Assembly: GCA_003249585.1 (NCBI GenBank)
Contig: QKIM01000103.1
Span: forward strand, 1 to 7,048
Length of the DNA stretch: 7,048 bases
Reading direction: 5' to 3'
DNA from: Deltaproteobacteria bacterium
Lineage (GTDB): Bacteria; Myxococcota_A; Polyangia; HGW-17
Shown here piece after piece: positions 1 through 5,971 of this stretch. A program made the position numbers and the translations under genes. Every line of letters starts with the position of its first letter. The first letter of the stretch is position 1. The notes under the pieces are model-generated. The model had not been told where the DNA came from and made no database searches. It saw only the letters and a program-made list of their open reading frames with translations.

Positions 1-909
1 GCGCCTGAGAAACTTCTTCAATCTGGCGGCGCCGTCCCGACATTCCACATTGGTATGGATGGAGGCACGGAAGAGAACCCCATCGGGGTTGAGTTCCACG
101 GCCGCCACAATGGACCTGAGCGTCAGAGAGCCCTTCATGTAATAGGGCCGCTTGGGCTGGTACAGAAAGATGGCGTCGGGGATGAGCCCCAGGGCCGCGA
201 TGCGGGGAGTGCATTTCATGGCGCCGCAGAGATCGAAACCGGCTGAGGGCTTTTCGGCCAACTGCATGACAGGGGTGATGCTGGTGCGGTACGTGCCCAA
301 AAAGAGATGTGGCTCAGGGCCAAGGGGGAACCCGAGCTGGAAGTTTCCCTGTTTGAACAGGTTCCCTCCTCCATCGTTCTTCTTCCAGTAGGTTCGCAGC
401 GCCTCCAGGCGTCCACCACGACCGGCAAAGACGAAGGTGAGCGGAGGCATGGTGATTCCGAGCCGCCCACGGTTCCAGCGGATCACGTTGTTGCGGGGCA
501 AGAGGCCCACGGCCGCCGTGGTGATCCCCTTGAGCGAGAGTTTCAGCGAATCGAGTTCACGCCGCAGATCAGGCTGCCGCGCCAGGGTGAACAGGGAGTG
601 GGCCCAGAAAAAGGTGTTGAAGGCTCCAATGTTGATGGAGAAGGCCAACTCGAAGAAGTCGGGAATCTTTCGAAACATCGCGCCCTTGAGACCCGTCTTC
701 ACGGAGGTCACGGGAACCTGTGGCTTGACGTACTCCTTGACACCCGGCGTCACAGAGTCCGGCACGAGCGCCGTGCGGGGATCCACCTCGTCATGAGCGC
801 TGGATCCCGAGGCGGGGAGGAAGGCCAAAACGGAGAGCGCCGTCACTCCCGCGATGAGGATGGCCGTCACGAGGCCCCTTTTGAGCAGCTTTCTTCGCTT
901 CGAACGCAT
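1..909 (-). CDS. Exported or membrane-anchored protein of unknown function (partial, C-terminus beyond left edge)
   Basis: An uninterrupted reading frame of 303 codons starts at ATG 909 and runs off the left edge without a stop. The N-terminus is basic (MRSKRRKLLKR) and is followed by a hydrophobic stretch at about residues 12-31, then PASGSSA. This fits a Sec signal peptide (possible cleavage near residue 38) or an N-terminal membrane anchor. The rest appears soluble and mixed alpha/beta, with cysteines at 228, 233 and 290; C228 and C233 (CGAMKC) could pair in the periplasm. Near the end of the visible part, around residues 261-285, alternating hydrophobic residues look like beta strands. 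I recognise no named family. The general style recalls large secreted proteins of deltaproteobacteria such as DUF3352-type proteins, but that is only a resemblance. An AGGA lies about 10 nt upstream of the ATG. The gene diverges from the FAH-family gene across a 119-bp gap. Codon use is GC-rich and coding-like. Confidence 0.82.
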   Translation of the reverse strand, partial: MRSKRRKLLKRGLVTAILIAGVTALSVLAFLPASGSSAHDEVDPRTALVPDSVTPGVKEYVKPQVPVTSVKTGLKGAMFRKIPDFFELAFSINIGAFNTFFWAHSLFTLARQPDLRRELDSLKLSLKGITTAAVGLLPRNNVIRWNRGRLGITMPPLTFVFAGRGGRLEALRTYWKKNDGGGNLFKQGNFQLGFPLGPEPHLFLGTYRTSITPVMQLAEKPSAGFDLCGAMKCTPRIAALGLIPDAIFLYQPKRPYYMKGSLTLRSIVAAVELNPDGVLFRASIHTNVECRDGAARLKKFLRR

Positions 910-1028
910 GGGGTATCCTAGCAAGGGCGGAGCGTCAGCTTGCCTTTCTCCTGCCCTGGGGGCAATATAGCACACAGCAGGGGCCCACGGGTACGAGAAA
1001 ACCACAGGGCGACCGCAGGAGGTGCAAC
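910..1028. promoter_or_regulatory. Divergent intergenic region with weak promoter candidates for both flanking genes
   Basis: This 119-bp gap separates two divergent genes, so it must hold promoters for both unless either is read from further away. For the minus-strand gene, TATATT at 964-969 (read on the minus strand) is a fair -10, but no good -35 sits 17 bp upstream of it. For the plus-strand gene, TTGCCT at 940-945 is a possible -35, but the candidate -10 hexamers near 963-971 fit poorly in sequence or spacing. A short palindrome, TGCC-n5-GGCA at 952-964, lies beside these hexamers and could be an operator or chance. None of these assignments is firm. Confidence 0.35.
1017..1024 (+). promoter_or_regulatory. 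Strong Shine-Dalgarno site fixing a GTG start
   Basis: AGGAGGTG lies 4 nt before the GTG at 1029. It is close to a perfect complement of the 16S rRNA 3' end and has no better-placed ATG partner. It is the main reason to take GTG 1029 as the start of the FAH-family gene. Confidence 0.75.
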
Positions 1029-1814
1029 GTGCGGATCTCCAGAAGACAACTGGGTGACACCATTCTCTTTTGCCATGAGGACGGCGACGGGACGATTCTC
1101 GGGGTCTCACAGTCCCTCCCCATGCTCCTCTCCACGGGTGGCCTGGGTGCCACGAATCTCATCGAGAAGCTCACTGGAGTCCCCAGAGAGTTGACGCCAT
1201 GCCTCCCCTCGAAGATCGTCTGCGTAGGGCTCAACTACAAGCTCCACGCCGAAGAGACGGGAAAGCCCCTCCCCGAGGTCCCGCTCATCTTCCTCAAGCC
1301 CCCCTCCGCCCTGCTGCCTCCAGGGGGAACCATCCTCCTGCCACCCCAGTCCCAGGAGGTACACTTCGAGGGGGAACTGGCCGTGGTCATCGGCAGGGAG
1401 ACCCGCGACGTGAAAGCCGCCGACGTCGCCGACCACATCCTCGGATACACCATCATGAACGATGTCACGGCGCGGGACATCCAACGCCGGGAGAAGCTCT
1501 ACACCCGGTCCAAGGGGTTTGACACCTTCGCGCCGCTCGGTCCTGTCATCGTCGGCGGGCTCGATCCCAACGAGCTTGTCCTCACGACGACGGTCAACGG
1601 AGCGGTCCGGCAGCAGACGCGGTGCGACGACATGATCTTCGGGATCCCCGAGCTCATCGAATTCATCTCCTCGGTGATGACCCTCAACCCCATGGACGTG
1701 ATCTCCACGGGGACACCCTCGGGGGTCGGTCCCCTCGCCCCTGCAGACGTCGTGCGCGTCACCATCAGCCAAATCGGCACCCTGGAGAATCCCGTCGCCC
1801 TCCGTCAAAACTGA
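1029..1814 (+). CDS. Fumarylacetoacetate hydrolase (FAH) family protein
   Basis: This 261-residue protein has the FAH fold signature. After a short variable N-terminal region (about 1-58) come KIVCVGLNYKLHAEETG (62-78), PLIFLKPPSALLPPG (85-99), the metal-binding VHFEGELAVV (111-120, E114 and E116), GYTIMNDVTARD (139-150, D145 the third expected metal ligand), SKGFDTFAPLGP (161-172) and DVISTGTPSGVG (223-234). All expected Mg/Mn ligands are present, so the enzyme is probably active. Family members cleave or decarboxylate beta-keto acids, for example acylpyruvate hydrolase, oxaloacetate decarboxylase and homoprotocatechuate-pathway hydratase/isomerase. The length fits the single-domain FAHD1-like subgroup rather than true fumarylacetoacetase, but the substrate cannot be read from sequence. 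No catabolic neighbours specify a pathway. The start is GTG with a near-perfect RBS. It appears monocistronic and runs convergently into the operon on the other strand, with 8 bp between the stop codons. Confidence 0.93.
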   Translation: MRISRRQLGDTILFCHEDGDGTILGVSQSLPMLLSTGGLGATNLIEKLTGVPRELTPCLPSKIVCVGLNYKLHAEETGKPLPEVPLIFLKPPSALLPPGGTILLPPQSQEVHFEGELAVVIGRETRDVKAADVADHILGYTIMNDVTARDIQRREKLYTRSKGFDTFAPLGPVIVGGLDPNELVLTTTVNGAVRQQTRCDDMIFGIPELIEFISSVMTLNPMDVISTGTPSGVGPLAPADVVRVTISQIGTLENPVALRQN

Positions 1815-1822
1815 CAAATTAC

Positions 1823-2209
1823 TTATTTTTTCTTGGTTTTTTTCTTGGGACAGGGGCGGTTCCCCGAGTAGATCTCCAGCTTCTCCCAGTAGCCGTAAAA
1901 CCGCTGTACGCCGTTCTCCAGATGGAAGTAGTGGATGATGTAGGCCCCCGTGAGTCCCAGCAGCAGCATGGTGAGGGCCAGCCCGGTGTAGGTCTTGTGT
2001 ATCATGGAAAAAAACAGGGAAACCAGCAGAAAGAGGCCCATAAACAGGGTCACGATGAGGTGGATGAACCGCTCGTGCTGGAAGAAAGCTATCTTCTGTA
2101 GATGATAGGCCCGGATCTTCTCCAGTTCCTCACCGGAGAGAGCCCCGTTCTGCGCCTCGTCGAGGAGCTTCAGGATGAAGGCTTCGTGGTGCTTGAGATA
2201 GGACCACAT
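1823..2209 (-). CDS. Small two-span membrane protein of unknown function, last gene of the operon
   Basis: This 128-residue protein starts at ATG 2209. That ATG shares one base with the TGA of the upstream kinase gene (TGATG), so it is probably translated by reinitiation; I see no independent Shine-Dalgarno. The frame stays open upstream to 2272, but the extra 21 residues are an arginine-rich out-of-frame reading of the kinase C-terminus, so the short start is preferred. The layout is an amphipathic, charged N-terminal helix region (1-45), the motif AFFQHERFIHLIVT (41-54) running into membrane span 1 (about 49-70), span 2 (about 74-95), an aromatic cytosolic stretch (YGYWEKLEIY), and a terminal KKKTKKK. 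The FFQHERxIHLIVT motif resembles, from memory, small uncharacterised membrane proteins in several phyla; this was not checked. Lysines at the C-terminus predict both ends in the cytoplasm. Its position suggests a role with the tail-anchored kinase. Confidence 0.85.
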   Translation of the reverse strand: MWSYLKHHEAFILKLLDEAQNGALSGEELEKIRAYHLQKIAFFQHERFIHLIVTLFMGLFLLVSLFFSMIHKTYTGLALTMLLLGLTGAYIIHYFHLENGVQRFYGYWEKLEIYSGNRPCPKKKTKKK

Positions 2210-3627
2210 CAGTGCAGCAGGTATCCGATGGCGACGCCGATGCCTACGCAGACGAGAAGGGCGGCGACCCACAGGGCGGTGTCGGAGGAGGAGGCCCGAC
2301 GGTCGTCTAGACCCGCATCTCGCATATCGGTCTTCTTTCCGTGATTCTGCAGCGCCTTTGGAGACGCCTTGATGTGCCTCTTCTCCCGGGGAGCCTCCTC
2401 CTTGGGCTCCTCGGGCTCCTCGAGCTCGGGCTCCTCCATCGCCTTGGCGGGAGCCTCCCTGTCGATCTGCGTCTCTTTGTGGGCCTCATCGGAGGCCGCA
2501 GCCTCGTCGTCGCCCCGCTGCCTGAGGTACTCCGAGAACTTGCCGGGGTCGGCCATGAGCTCGAAGTAAGCCTCGTCGTCGAGGTCGGAGAGATCATGGT
2601 CGGGAATCTCGGCCCCCATGGCGCCCTCGTCGTTCCACTCTTCGAGAAACTTCACGTCGAGGTTGATGGGGATCTCTTCCCGTTCGAGGGAATCTTCCGG
2701 TGCGAAGAACAGGTGAGGCTCCGTGGAGAAGGTGTTGCGCACATAGGTGGACAGGGAGCTGCGGCTCAGGGAGAGCTTGCGGTTGAGCGCGAAGAGCTCT
2801 ATCTCTTCGGCCATGGCCTTGGCGCTGGGGTAGCGCAGGTCGGGATCCCGCTCGAGGGAGCGCAGGATGATCTGCTCGAGGGCCGGATCCATCTTGGGTT
2901 TTACGGAGGTCGGCGTAGGGTAGGGCCTGTTGAGGATGAGGTCCTTGACCTCGTTGCGATTACCCTTGAAGAGACGTTTGCCCACGGTGAGTTCGTAGAG
3001 CATCACCCCGAGACTGAAGATATCCGCCCGCCGGTCCGGCGCCGCCCCCATGAGCAGTTCAGGCGCCATATAATTGATCTTGCCTGGGATTATCCCCTCT
3101 CCAGGACTGGTCTCCACGCCGCTCACCGAGGCCACACCGAAATCCACGAGCTTGGCGAACCCGTCGAGGGTCACGATGATGTTCTGTGGCGTGACGTCCC
3201 GGTGGACGAGGCCCAGGTGCTTCCCCTTGTCATTGTGGAGGTTGTGCACATAGTGGAGCCCCTCGCCGATCTGGAGGATGATGTTCAGCGCGTGGTGCAA
3301 GGGAATGAATTCATTGTTGGAGATGGACTTGCGCACCAGCGACATGAGGTCCTTGCCGATGATGTACTCCATGACCATGAAGTACCCCTCGTCATCGCGG
3401 GTCAGATCCGTCACCTGGACGATGTTGGGGTGGTGGAACTTCCCGGAGAGGAGCCCTTCCTGCAAAAAGAAGTCGCGGTAGATCTGGTCCTCTTCCAGCT
3501 CGCGGTGGAGGCGCTTGATGACGACCTGCCGAAGAAAGCCGTGTTCGCCATGGACATGGGCGAGATAGAGTTCTCCCATGCCGCCCGTGGCAATCTTCCG
3601 GATGACTTCGTAATGCCTGTCAGCCAT
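2209..3627 (-). CDS. Tail-anchored Ser/Thr protein kinase (Hanks type)
   Basis: This 472-residue protein carries a full kinase domain at about residues 6-280. The glycine loop is ATGGMGELYLAH (13-24), the ATP lysine is K38 (VIKRLH), the alphaC glutamate is probably E57, the catalytic loop is HRDVTPQNI (142-150, D144 and N149), DFG is 162-164, APE is 188-190, and DIFSLGVMLYEL is 202-213. All catalytic residues are present, so an active enzyme is expected. The usual catalytic-loop lysine is Thr146, and the P+1 threonine is replaced in GKINYMAPE; both are common in myxobacterial-type kinases. Residues about 300-445 form a low-complexity acidic linker rich in Glu, Asp and Pro. A single membrane span (about 450-470) ends one or two residues before the C-terminus, so there is essentially no periplasmic sensor and the domain hangs in the cytoplasm. 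The start overlaps the upstream nagZ-like stop by 8 nt (ATGGCTGA). GGAAGGGG at 3637-3644 serves as RBS. No PASTA or other sensor domain is seen. Confidence 0.95.
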   Translation of the reverse strand: MADRHYEVIRKIATGGMGELYLAHVHGEHGFLRQVVIKRLHRELEEDQIYRDFFLQEGLLSGKFHHPNIVQVTDLTRDDEGYFMVMEYIIGKDLMSLVRKSISNNEFIPLHHALNIILQIGEGLHYVHNLHNDKGKHLGLVHRDVTPQNIIVTLDGFAKLVDFGVASVSGVETSPGEGIIPGKINYMAPELLMGAAPDRRADIFSLGVMLYELTVGKRLFKGNRNEVKDLILNRPYPTPTSVKPKMDPALEQIILRSLERDPDLRYPSAKAMAEEIELFALNRKLSLSRSSLSTYVRNTFSTEPHLFFAPEDSLEREEIPINLDVKFLEEWNDEGAMGAEIPDHDLSDLDDEAYFELMADPGKFSEYLRQRGDDEAAASDEAHKETQIDREAPAKAMEEPELEEPEEPKEEAPREKRHIKASPKALQNHGKKTDMRDAGLDDRRASSSDTALWVAALLVCVGIGVAIGYLLH

Positions 3628-4672
3628 GTCTGTCGGCCCCTTCCATGAGCCCCTCGAGGTATCGAATATTGTTATCTTTCAGTTCCGTGTATTGGGCAAT
3701 CTGAAAATCCCCGCCGGCGGCGGGGAGGTCTTCACGCCACCGGGAGACGACCGCATGCGCCTTGGCCAGCCGCTCTTCGAAGTCCGAGGAACGGCGGGCT
3801 GTAGCCATCATTTCACCCCGAAGCTCCATGAACAGCTCTGGCTTCGAACAGACGAGCCCCATGTGAGCCCCGGCCTCGACGAGACGAATCCCGAGAGTCT
3901 TGGGGTCCCAGCCCGCCAGCGCGCCCATCTCCAGGTCGTCAGAGACCATCACCCCCGAAAACCCGATCTCTCTGGAGAGCCCCAGGACGTGGGGGGAGAG
4001 GGTCGCGGGGCGCTCTGGATCCAGGTTTTCGAAGAGGACATGGGCGGTCATCATCATGGGGAGCTGCTGAGCCAGAGCCTCGAAGGGCCGAAGATCGCAC
4101 GATCTGAGCTCGGCAAGGGTCCTGTCCGCCCTGGGGAGGGTCAGGTGGGAGTCGTGGAGGGTGTGCCCGTGGCCAGGGAAGTGCTTCCCGCAGAAGGAGA
4201 GCCCCGTCCGGGCGAAGCCCCGCATCCAGGCGCCGGCGCCACGGATCACCTCCTCGGGGGTCCGCCCGAAGGCCCGATCCCCGATGACCCGGTTGTCGGT
4301 GTTGGTCAACACGTCGAGGACGGGGGCAAAGTCCACATTGAAGCCGAAGAACGCCAGCTCCCGTCCCATGCGCTCCCCAACCTCCTCGATGACCGACTCC
4401 GGCTTCTCCGACAGGGAAAGCGCCGAGGGCCAGGGGCAGAACGCCAGACGCCGAACCCTGCCACCCTCCTGATCGACACCGATGGGGAGGGTCCTCGGGG
4501 AGAGGGCCTGCAGCTCGGCCGTGAGCGCACAGATGGCCTCTGGCGTCGTGAGGTTGCGCGCAAAGAGGATGACTCCCCCGACGCGGTCCCGGGCTATGAG
4601 CTCCCGCACCTCGGGAGGGATGGAGGCGCCCCTGAACCCGATCCAGAGGAGTTGTCCGGGATCGATGGTCAT
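3620..4672 (-). CDS. nagZ: Beta-N-acetylglucosaminidase, glycoside hydrolase family 3 (NagZ-like)
   Basis: This 350-residue protein is close to the usual NagZ length of about 340 and has no signal peptide, so it should act in the cytoplasm. Motifs in order are LPIGVDQEGGRVRRL (62-76), GFNVDFAPVLDV (110-121), GDRAFGRTPEEV (131-142), GKHFPGHGHTLHDSH (162-176) with the catalytic His176, and VMVSDDLEMGAL (241-252) with the nucleophile Asp245. The KHFPGHG plus Asp-Ser-His loop is the NagZ hallmark. NagZ removes GlcNAc from GlcNAc-anhydroMurNAc (muro)peptides during peptidoglycan recycling; a broader beta-hexosaminidase role is possible. The frame is open further upstream to 4828, but the start is placed at ATG 4672. 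That start gives the family N-terminus, has AGGAG 8 nt upstream (4681-4685), and overlaps the preceding ROK stop by 4 nt (ATGA). The extra upstream codons are an arginine-rich reading of the ROK gene in another frame. The tail (about 320-350) extends past the usual domain. Confidence 0.95.
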   Translation of the reverse strand: MTIDPGQLLWIGFRGASIPPEVRELIARDRVGGVILFARNLTTPEAICALTAELQALSPRTLPIGVDQEGGRVRRLAFCPWPSALSLSEKPESVIEEVGERMGRELAFFGFNVDFAPVLDVLTNTDNRVIGDRAFGRTPEEVIRGAGAWMRGFARTGLSFCGKHFPGHGHTLHDSHLTLPRADRTLAELRSCDLRPFEALAQQLPMMMTAHVLFENLDPERPATLSPHVLGLSREIGFSGVMVSDDLEMGALAGWDPKTLGIRLVEAGAHMGLVCSKPELFMELRGEMMATARRSSDFEERLAKAHAVVSRWREDLPAAGGDFQIAQYTELKDNNIRYLEGLMEGADRHG

Positions 4673-5637
4673 AAGGTGGGCTCCTGGCACGCGGCCCAGT
4701 GGGCGGCGCCCCAGATACCGGCGTCGTCCCCGAGGGCCGAGGAGACGACGGTGGCCTCGGCCAGGGGGTTCACCAGCTCGCTGTAGTGTTTGAGGGTCAA
4801 CTCGCGCAAAAGCGGTGCGTTCTCCCACACGGTGCCTCCCAGCAGCAGCACCCCGGGATCCATGAGGGTCACCGCGTTGGCAAGGACGCTCCCGAGCATG
4901 AGGGAAGTGCGCTCGATGATGGAGAGGGAGAAGCTGTCATAGGCGCGGGCCATGGCGTCGACGATCCCCGGATGGAGAGCCCCATGCCTCGATGAGAGCG
5001 CCGTGGACGGCGGCACCTCGGCCGCCAGCTCTTCGTTCATCCAGGCGATGAAGTTCTTCCCGCCCAGATAGGCTTCGATGCAGCCCCGCTTCCCGCAGCC
5101 GCAGAGGCGGGCCGACTCGTCAAAGACGACCTTGGTGTGGCCTATCTCCCCGGCGACACCGTTGTGCCCCGTGAGGAGATCACCGCGGAAGATCATACCT
5201 CCCCCGATGCCCGTTCCCAGGTATACCACCAGGAAAGACTCCTTGAGGCCATGCTCGTGGTGGGCGTAATGGTACTCACCCCAGGTTATTGCGCTGAGAT
5301 CATTGAGCAGATAGACGGGGAGGCCCAGCTTCGCGCCCAGGACGTCCACAAGGGGAAAATCGGTCCAGTTGAGGTTTGGGGCCCGCAGGATGGTTTTGGA
5401 ATCCGAGGAGAGCATCCCCGCCACGCCGATACCCACGGCGTTCACAGAATATTTTTCCCGAAGCGGCGCGACGCACTCGGCCATGCGGGTACAGACAGCT
5501 TGGGGCTCATGATCCTCAAGGGGCGCCCTGTCAGCGGTCTCCAGGGTCATGATGCCCCGGTGGCGCCGGTACAGCGCCCAGCGCAGGTTGGTCCCTCCGA
5601 GATCCATTCCGATGTGATAGGTGGGTTCCTGATGCAT
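4669..5637 (-). CDS. ROK-family sugar kinase (glucokinase or N-acetylglucosamine kinase type)
   Basis: This 322-residue protein has the ROK layout: phosphate-1 motif GMDLGGTNLRW (10-20), sugar-binding PNLNW (87-91), catalytic Asp113 in LLND (110-113), phosphate-2 LGTGIGGG (140-147), GEIGH (163-167) with sugar- and zinc-contacting Glu164 and His167, and the ROK zinc signature CGCGKRGC (179-186, C179, C181, C186). The C-terminal adenosine motif appears near LLLGGTVW (264-271). It should phosphorylate a hexose with ATP in the cytoplasm. Glucose, GlcNAc and ManNAc kinases cannot be separated by these motifs. Coupling to a NagZ-like gene favours GlcNAc (NagK role) by inference only. The segment after the catalytic Asp reads NDLSAITWGE, where ROK kinases more often have ND-A-N followed by a GE pair, so substrate contacts may differ. 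The start lies 1 nt after the stop of the 66-residue gene, with AAGGAG about 16 nt upstream, so translational coupling is likely. Confidence 0.93.
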   Translation of the reverse strand: MHQEPTYHIGMDLGGTNLRWALYRRHRGIMTLETADRAPLEDHEPQAVCTRMAECVAPLREKYSVNAVGIGVAGMLSSDSKTILRAPNLNWTDFPLVDVLGAKLGLPVYLLNDLSAITWGEYHYAHHEHGLKESFLVVYLGTGIGGGMIFRGDLLTGHNGVAGEIGHTKVVFDESARLCGCGKRGCIEAYLGGKNFIAWMNEELAAEVPPSTALSSRHGALHPGIVDAMARAYDSFSLSIIERTSLMLGSVLANAVTLMDPGVLLLGGTVWENAPLLRELTLKHYSELVNPLAEATVVSSALGDDAGIWGAAHWAACQEPTL

Positions 5638-5638
5638 G

Positions 5639-5839
5639 TCAGTTCAGATCGAACTCCTTGCAGAAGATGATAAAGGGGGTTTCGGGATCGTGGGCGGCGG
5701 CCTCCAGATGATCAGCGTGGGGCCAAAGCAGGGAGCAGTGGTCACCTGGACCGTCGAAATGGACGCAGCGCTCGCAGGACCAGACAAACCCGAAGGTCTC
5801 GAATTCCTGCTGAAAATGCTCGTCCTTTCTAATTCTCAT
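5639..5839 (-). CDS. Small four-cysteine protein, likely metal-binding, function unknown
   Basis: This 66-residue soluble protein has an acidic, aromatic N-terminus (about 1-20, FQQEFETFGF) and four cysteines at 22, 25, 35 and 60. The spacing is C-x2-C-x9-C-x24-C, with nearby histidines at 27, 34, 41, 44 and 50. The pattern CERCVHFD...C...WPH...FCKEF reads like a zinc-ribbon or small Fe-S fold; four cysteines suit one Zn or one cluster. I do not recognise a named family, although short proteins with CxxCxxF and a late FCKEF occur in deltaproteobacteria as far as I recall. No signal peptide or membrane span is present, so it is cytoplasmic. The start follows the microprotein stop by 6 nt with only a weak purine stretch as RBS. 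The stop lies 1 nt before the ROK kinase start. It may be a regulatory or metal-dependent partner of the ROK kinase, but this rests on position alone. Confidence 0.82.
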   Translation of the reverse strand: MRIRKDEHFQQEFETFGFVWSCERCVHFDGPGDHCSLLWPHADHLEAAAHDPETPFIIFCKEFDLN

Positions 5840-5845
5840 GCTCGC

Positions 5846-5932
5846 TCATTGCTCTCGTTTCAGGTTGAGTGTCGCCACAAAGAGCCCGATGGTTACGGCC
5901 ATAATAATAAGGTTTCCATAAACTGCTACCAT
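5846..5932 (-). CDS. 28-residue single-span membrane microprotein, first gene of the operon
   Basis: A very short frame starts at ATG 5932 and ends at TGA 5846-5848. It encodes 28 residues: a hydrophobic segment (about residues 3-22, with NLIIMAVTIGLFVATL at its core) followed by a basic/polar tail NLKREQ. This is the shape of a bacterial single-pass membrane microprotein with its C-terminus in the cytoplasm. The case for translation is good: GGGAGG (5938-5943) lies 5 nt upstream of the ATG, a sigma70-like promoter sits about 40 nt further upstream, and the next gene starts 6 nt after the stop. It also supplies a translation-coupled entry to the 66-residue gene, which lacks a strong RBS. No family is recognised. 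It could be a subunit or stabiliser of a membrane complex, or only a leader peptide that sets expression of the operon. Confidence 0.68.
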   Translation of the reverse strand: MVAVYGNLIIMAVTIGLFVATLNLKREQ

Positions 5933-5937
5933 TTTTT

Positions 5938-5943
5938 CCTCCC
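5938..5943 (-). promoter_or_regulatory. Strong Shine-Dalgarno site of the 28-residue microprotein
   Basis: GGGAGG on the minus strand is separated by five A residues from ATG 5932. It is one of the best RBS sequences in the window and the chief support for calling such a short gene. The 3' arm of an inverted repeat (5945-5950) ends one base away, so RNA folding could affect its access. Confidence 0.65.
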
Positions 5944-5944
5944 G

Positions 5945-5971
5945 GTGGGACCATGAGGTGAAATATCCCAC
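5945..5971 (-). repeat. Inverted repeat in the operon leader
   Basis: On the minus strand GTGGGA (5966-5971) and TCCCAC (5945-5950) form a perfect 6-bp inverted repeat with a 15-nt loop, between the proposed transcription start and the RBS. The loop contains CCTC, which could instead pair with the GAGG of the RBS. It may be a regulatory hairpin or a repressor site. At this length chance is also possible. Confidence 0.35.

Noticed and set aside
307..921. Plus-strand open frame of 204 codons opposite gene 1
   Set aside because: The minus strand has an uninterrupted 303-codon frame with an export signal at its start. The plus frame is highly charged and featureless.
1107..1817. Minus-strand open frame of 236 codons opposite the FAH gene
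   Set aside because: The plus strand carries all FAH motifs. The minus translation is Gly/Asp/Arg-rich with no motif.
2210..2272. N-terminal extension of the two-span protein (21 extra codons)
   Set aside because: The extra codons are an arginine-rich reading of the kinase C-terminus in another frame. TGATG coupling at 2209 is the more natural start.
2341..3648. Long plus-strand open frame (435 codons) antisense to the kinase
   Set aside because: The opposite strand has a complete kinase with every catalytic motif. The plus-strand translation is a Val/Leu/Glu-rich shadow typical of the complement of GC-rich coding DNA, with no recognisable motif or RBS.
3626..4786. Long plus-strand open frame (386 codons) antisense to the NagZ-like gene
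   Set aside because: The minus strand encodes all NagZ motifs. The plus-strand product is Gly/Glu/Pro-rich with no domain, a mirror of GC-rich third positions.
4673..4828. N-terminal extension of the NagZ-like protein (52 extra codons)
   Set aside because: It overlaps the ROK gene C-terminus out of frame and is Arg/Gly-rich. The ATG at 4672 has an RBS, an ATGA overlap and the family N-terminus.
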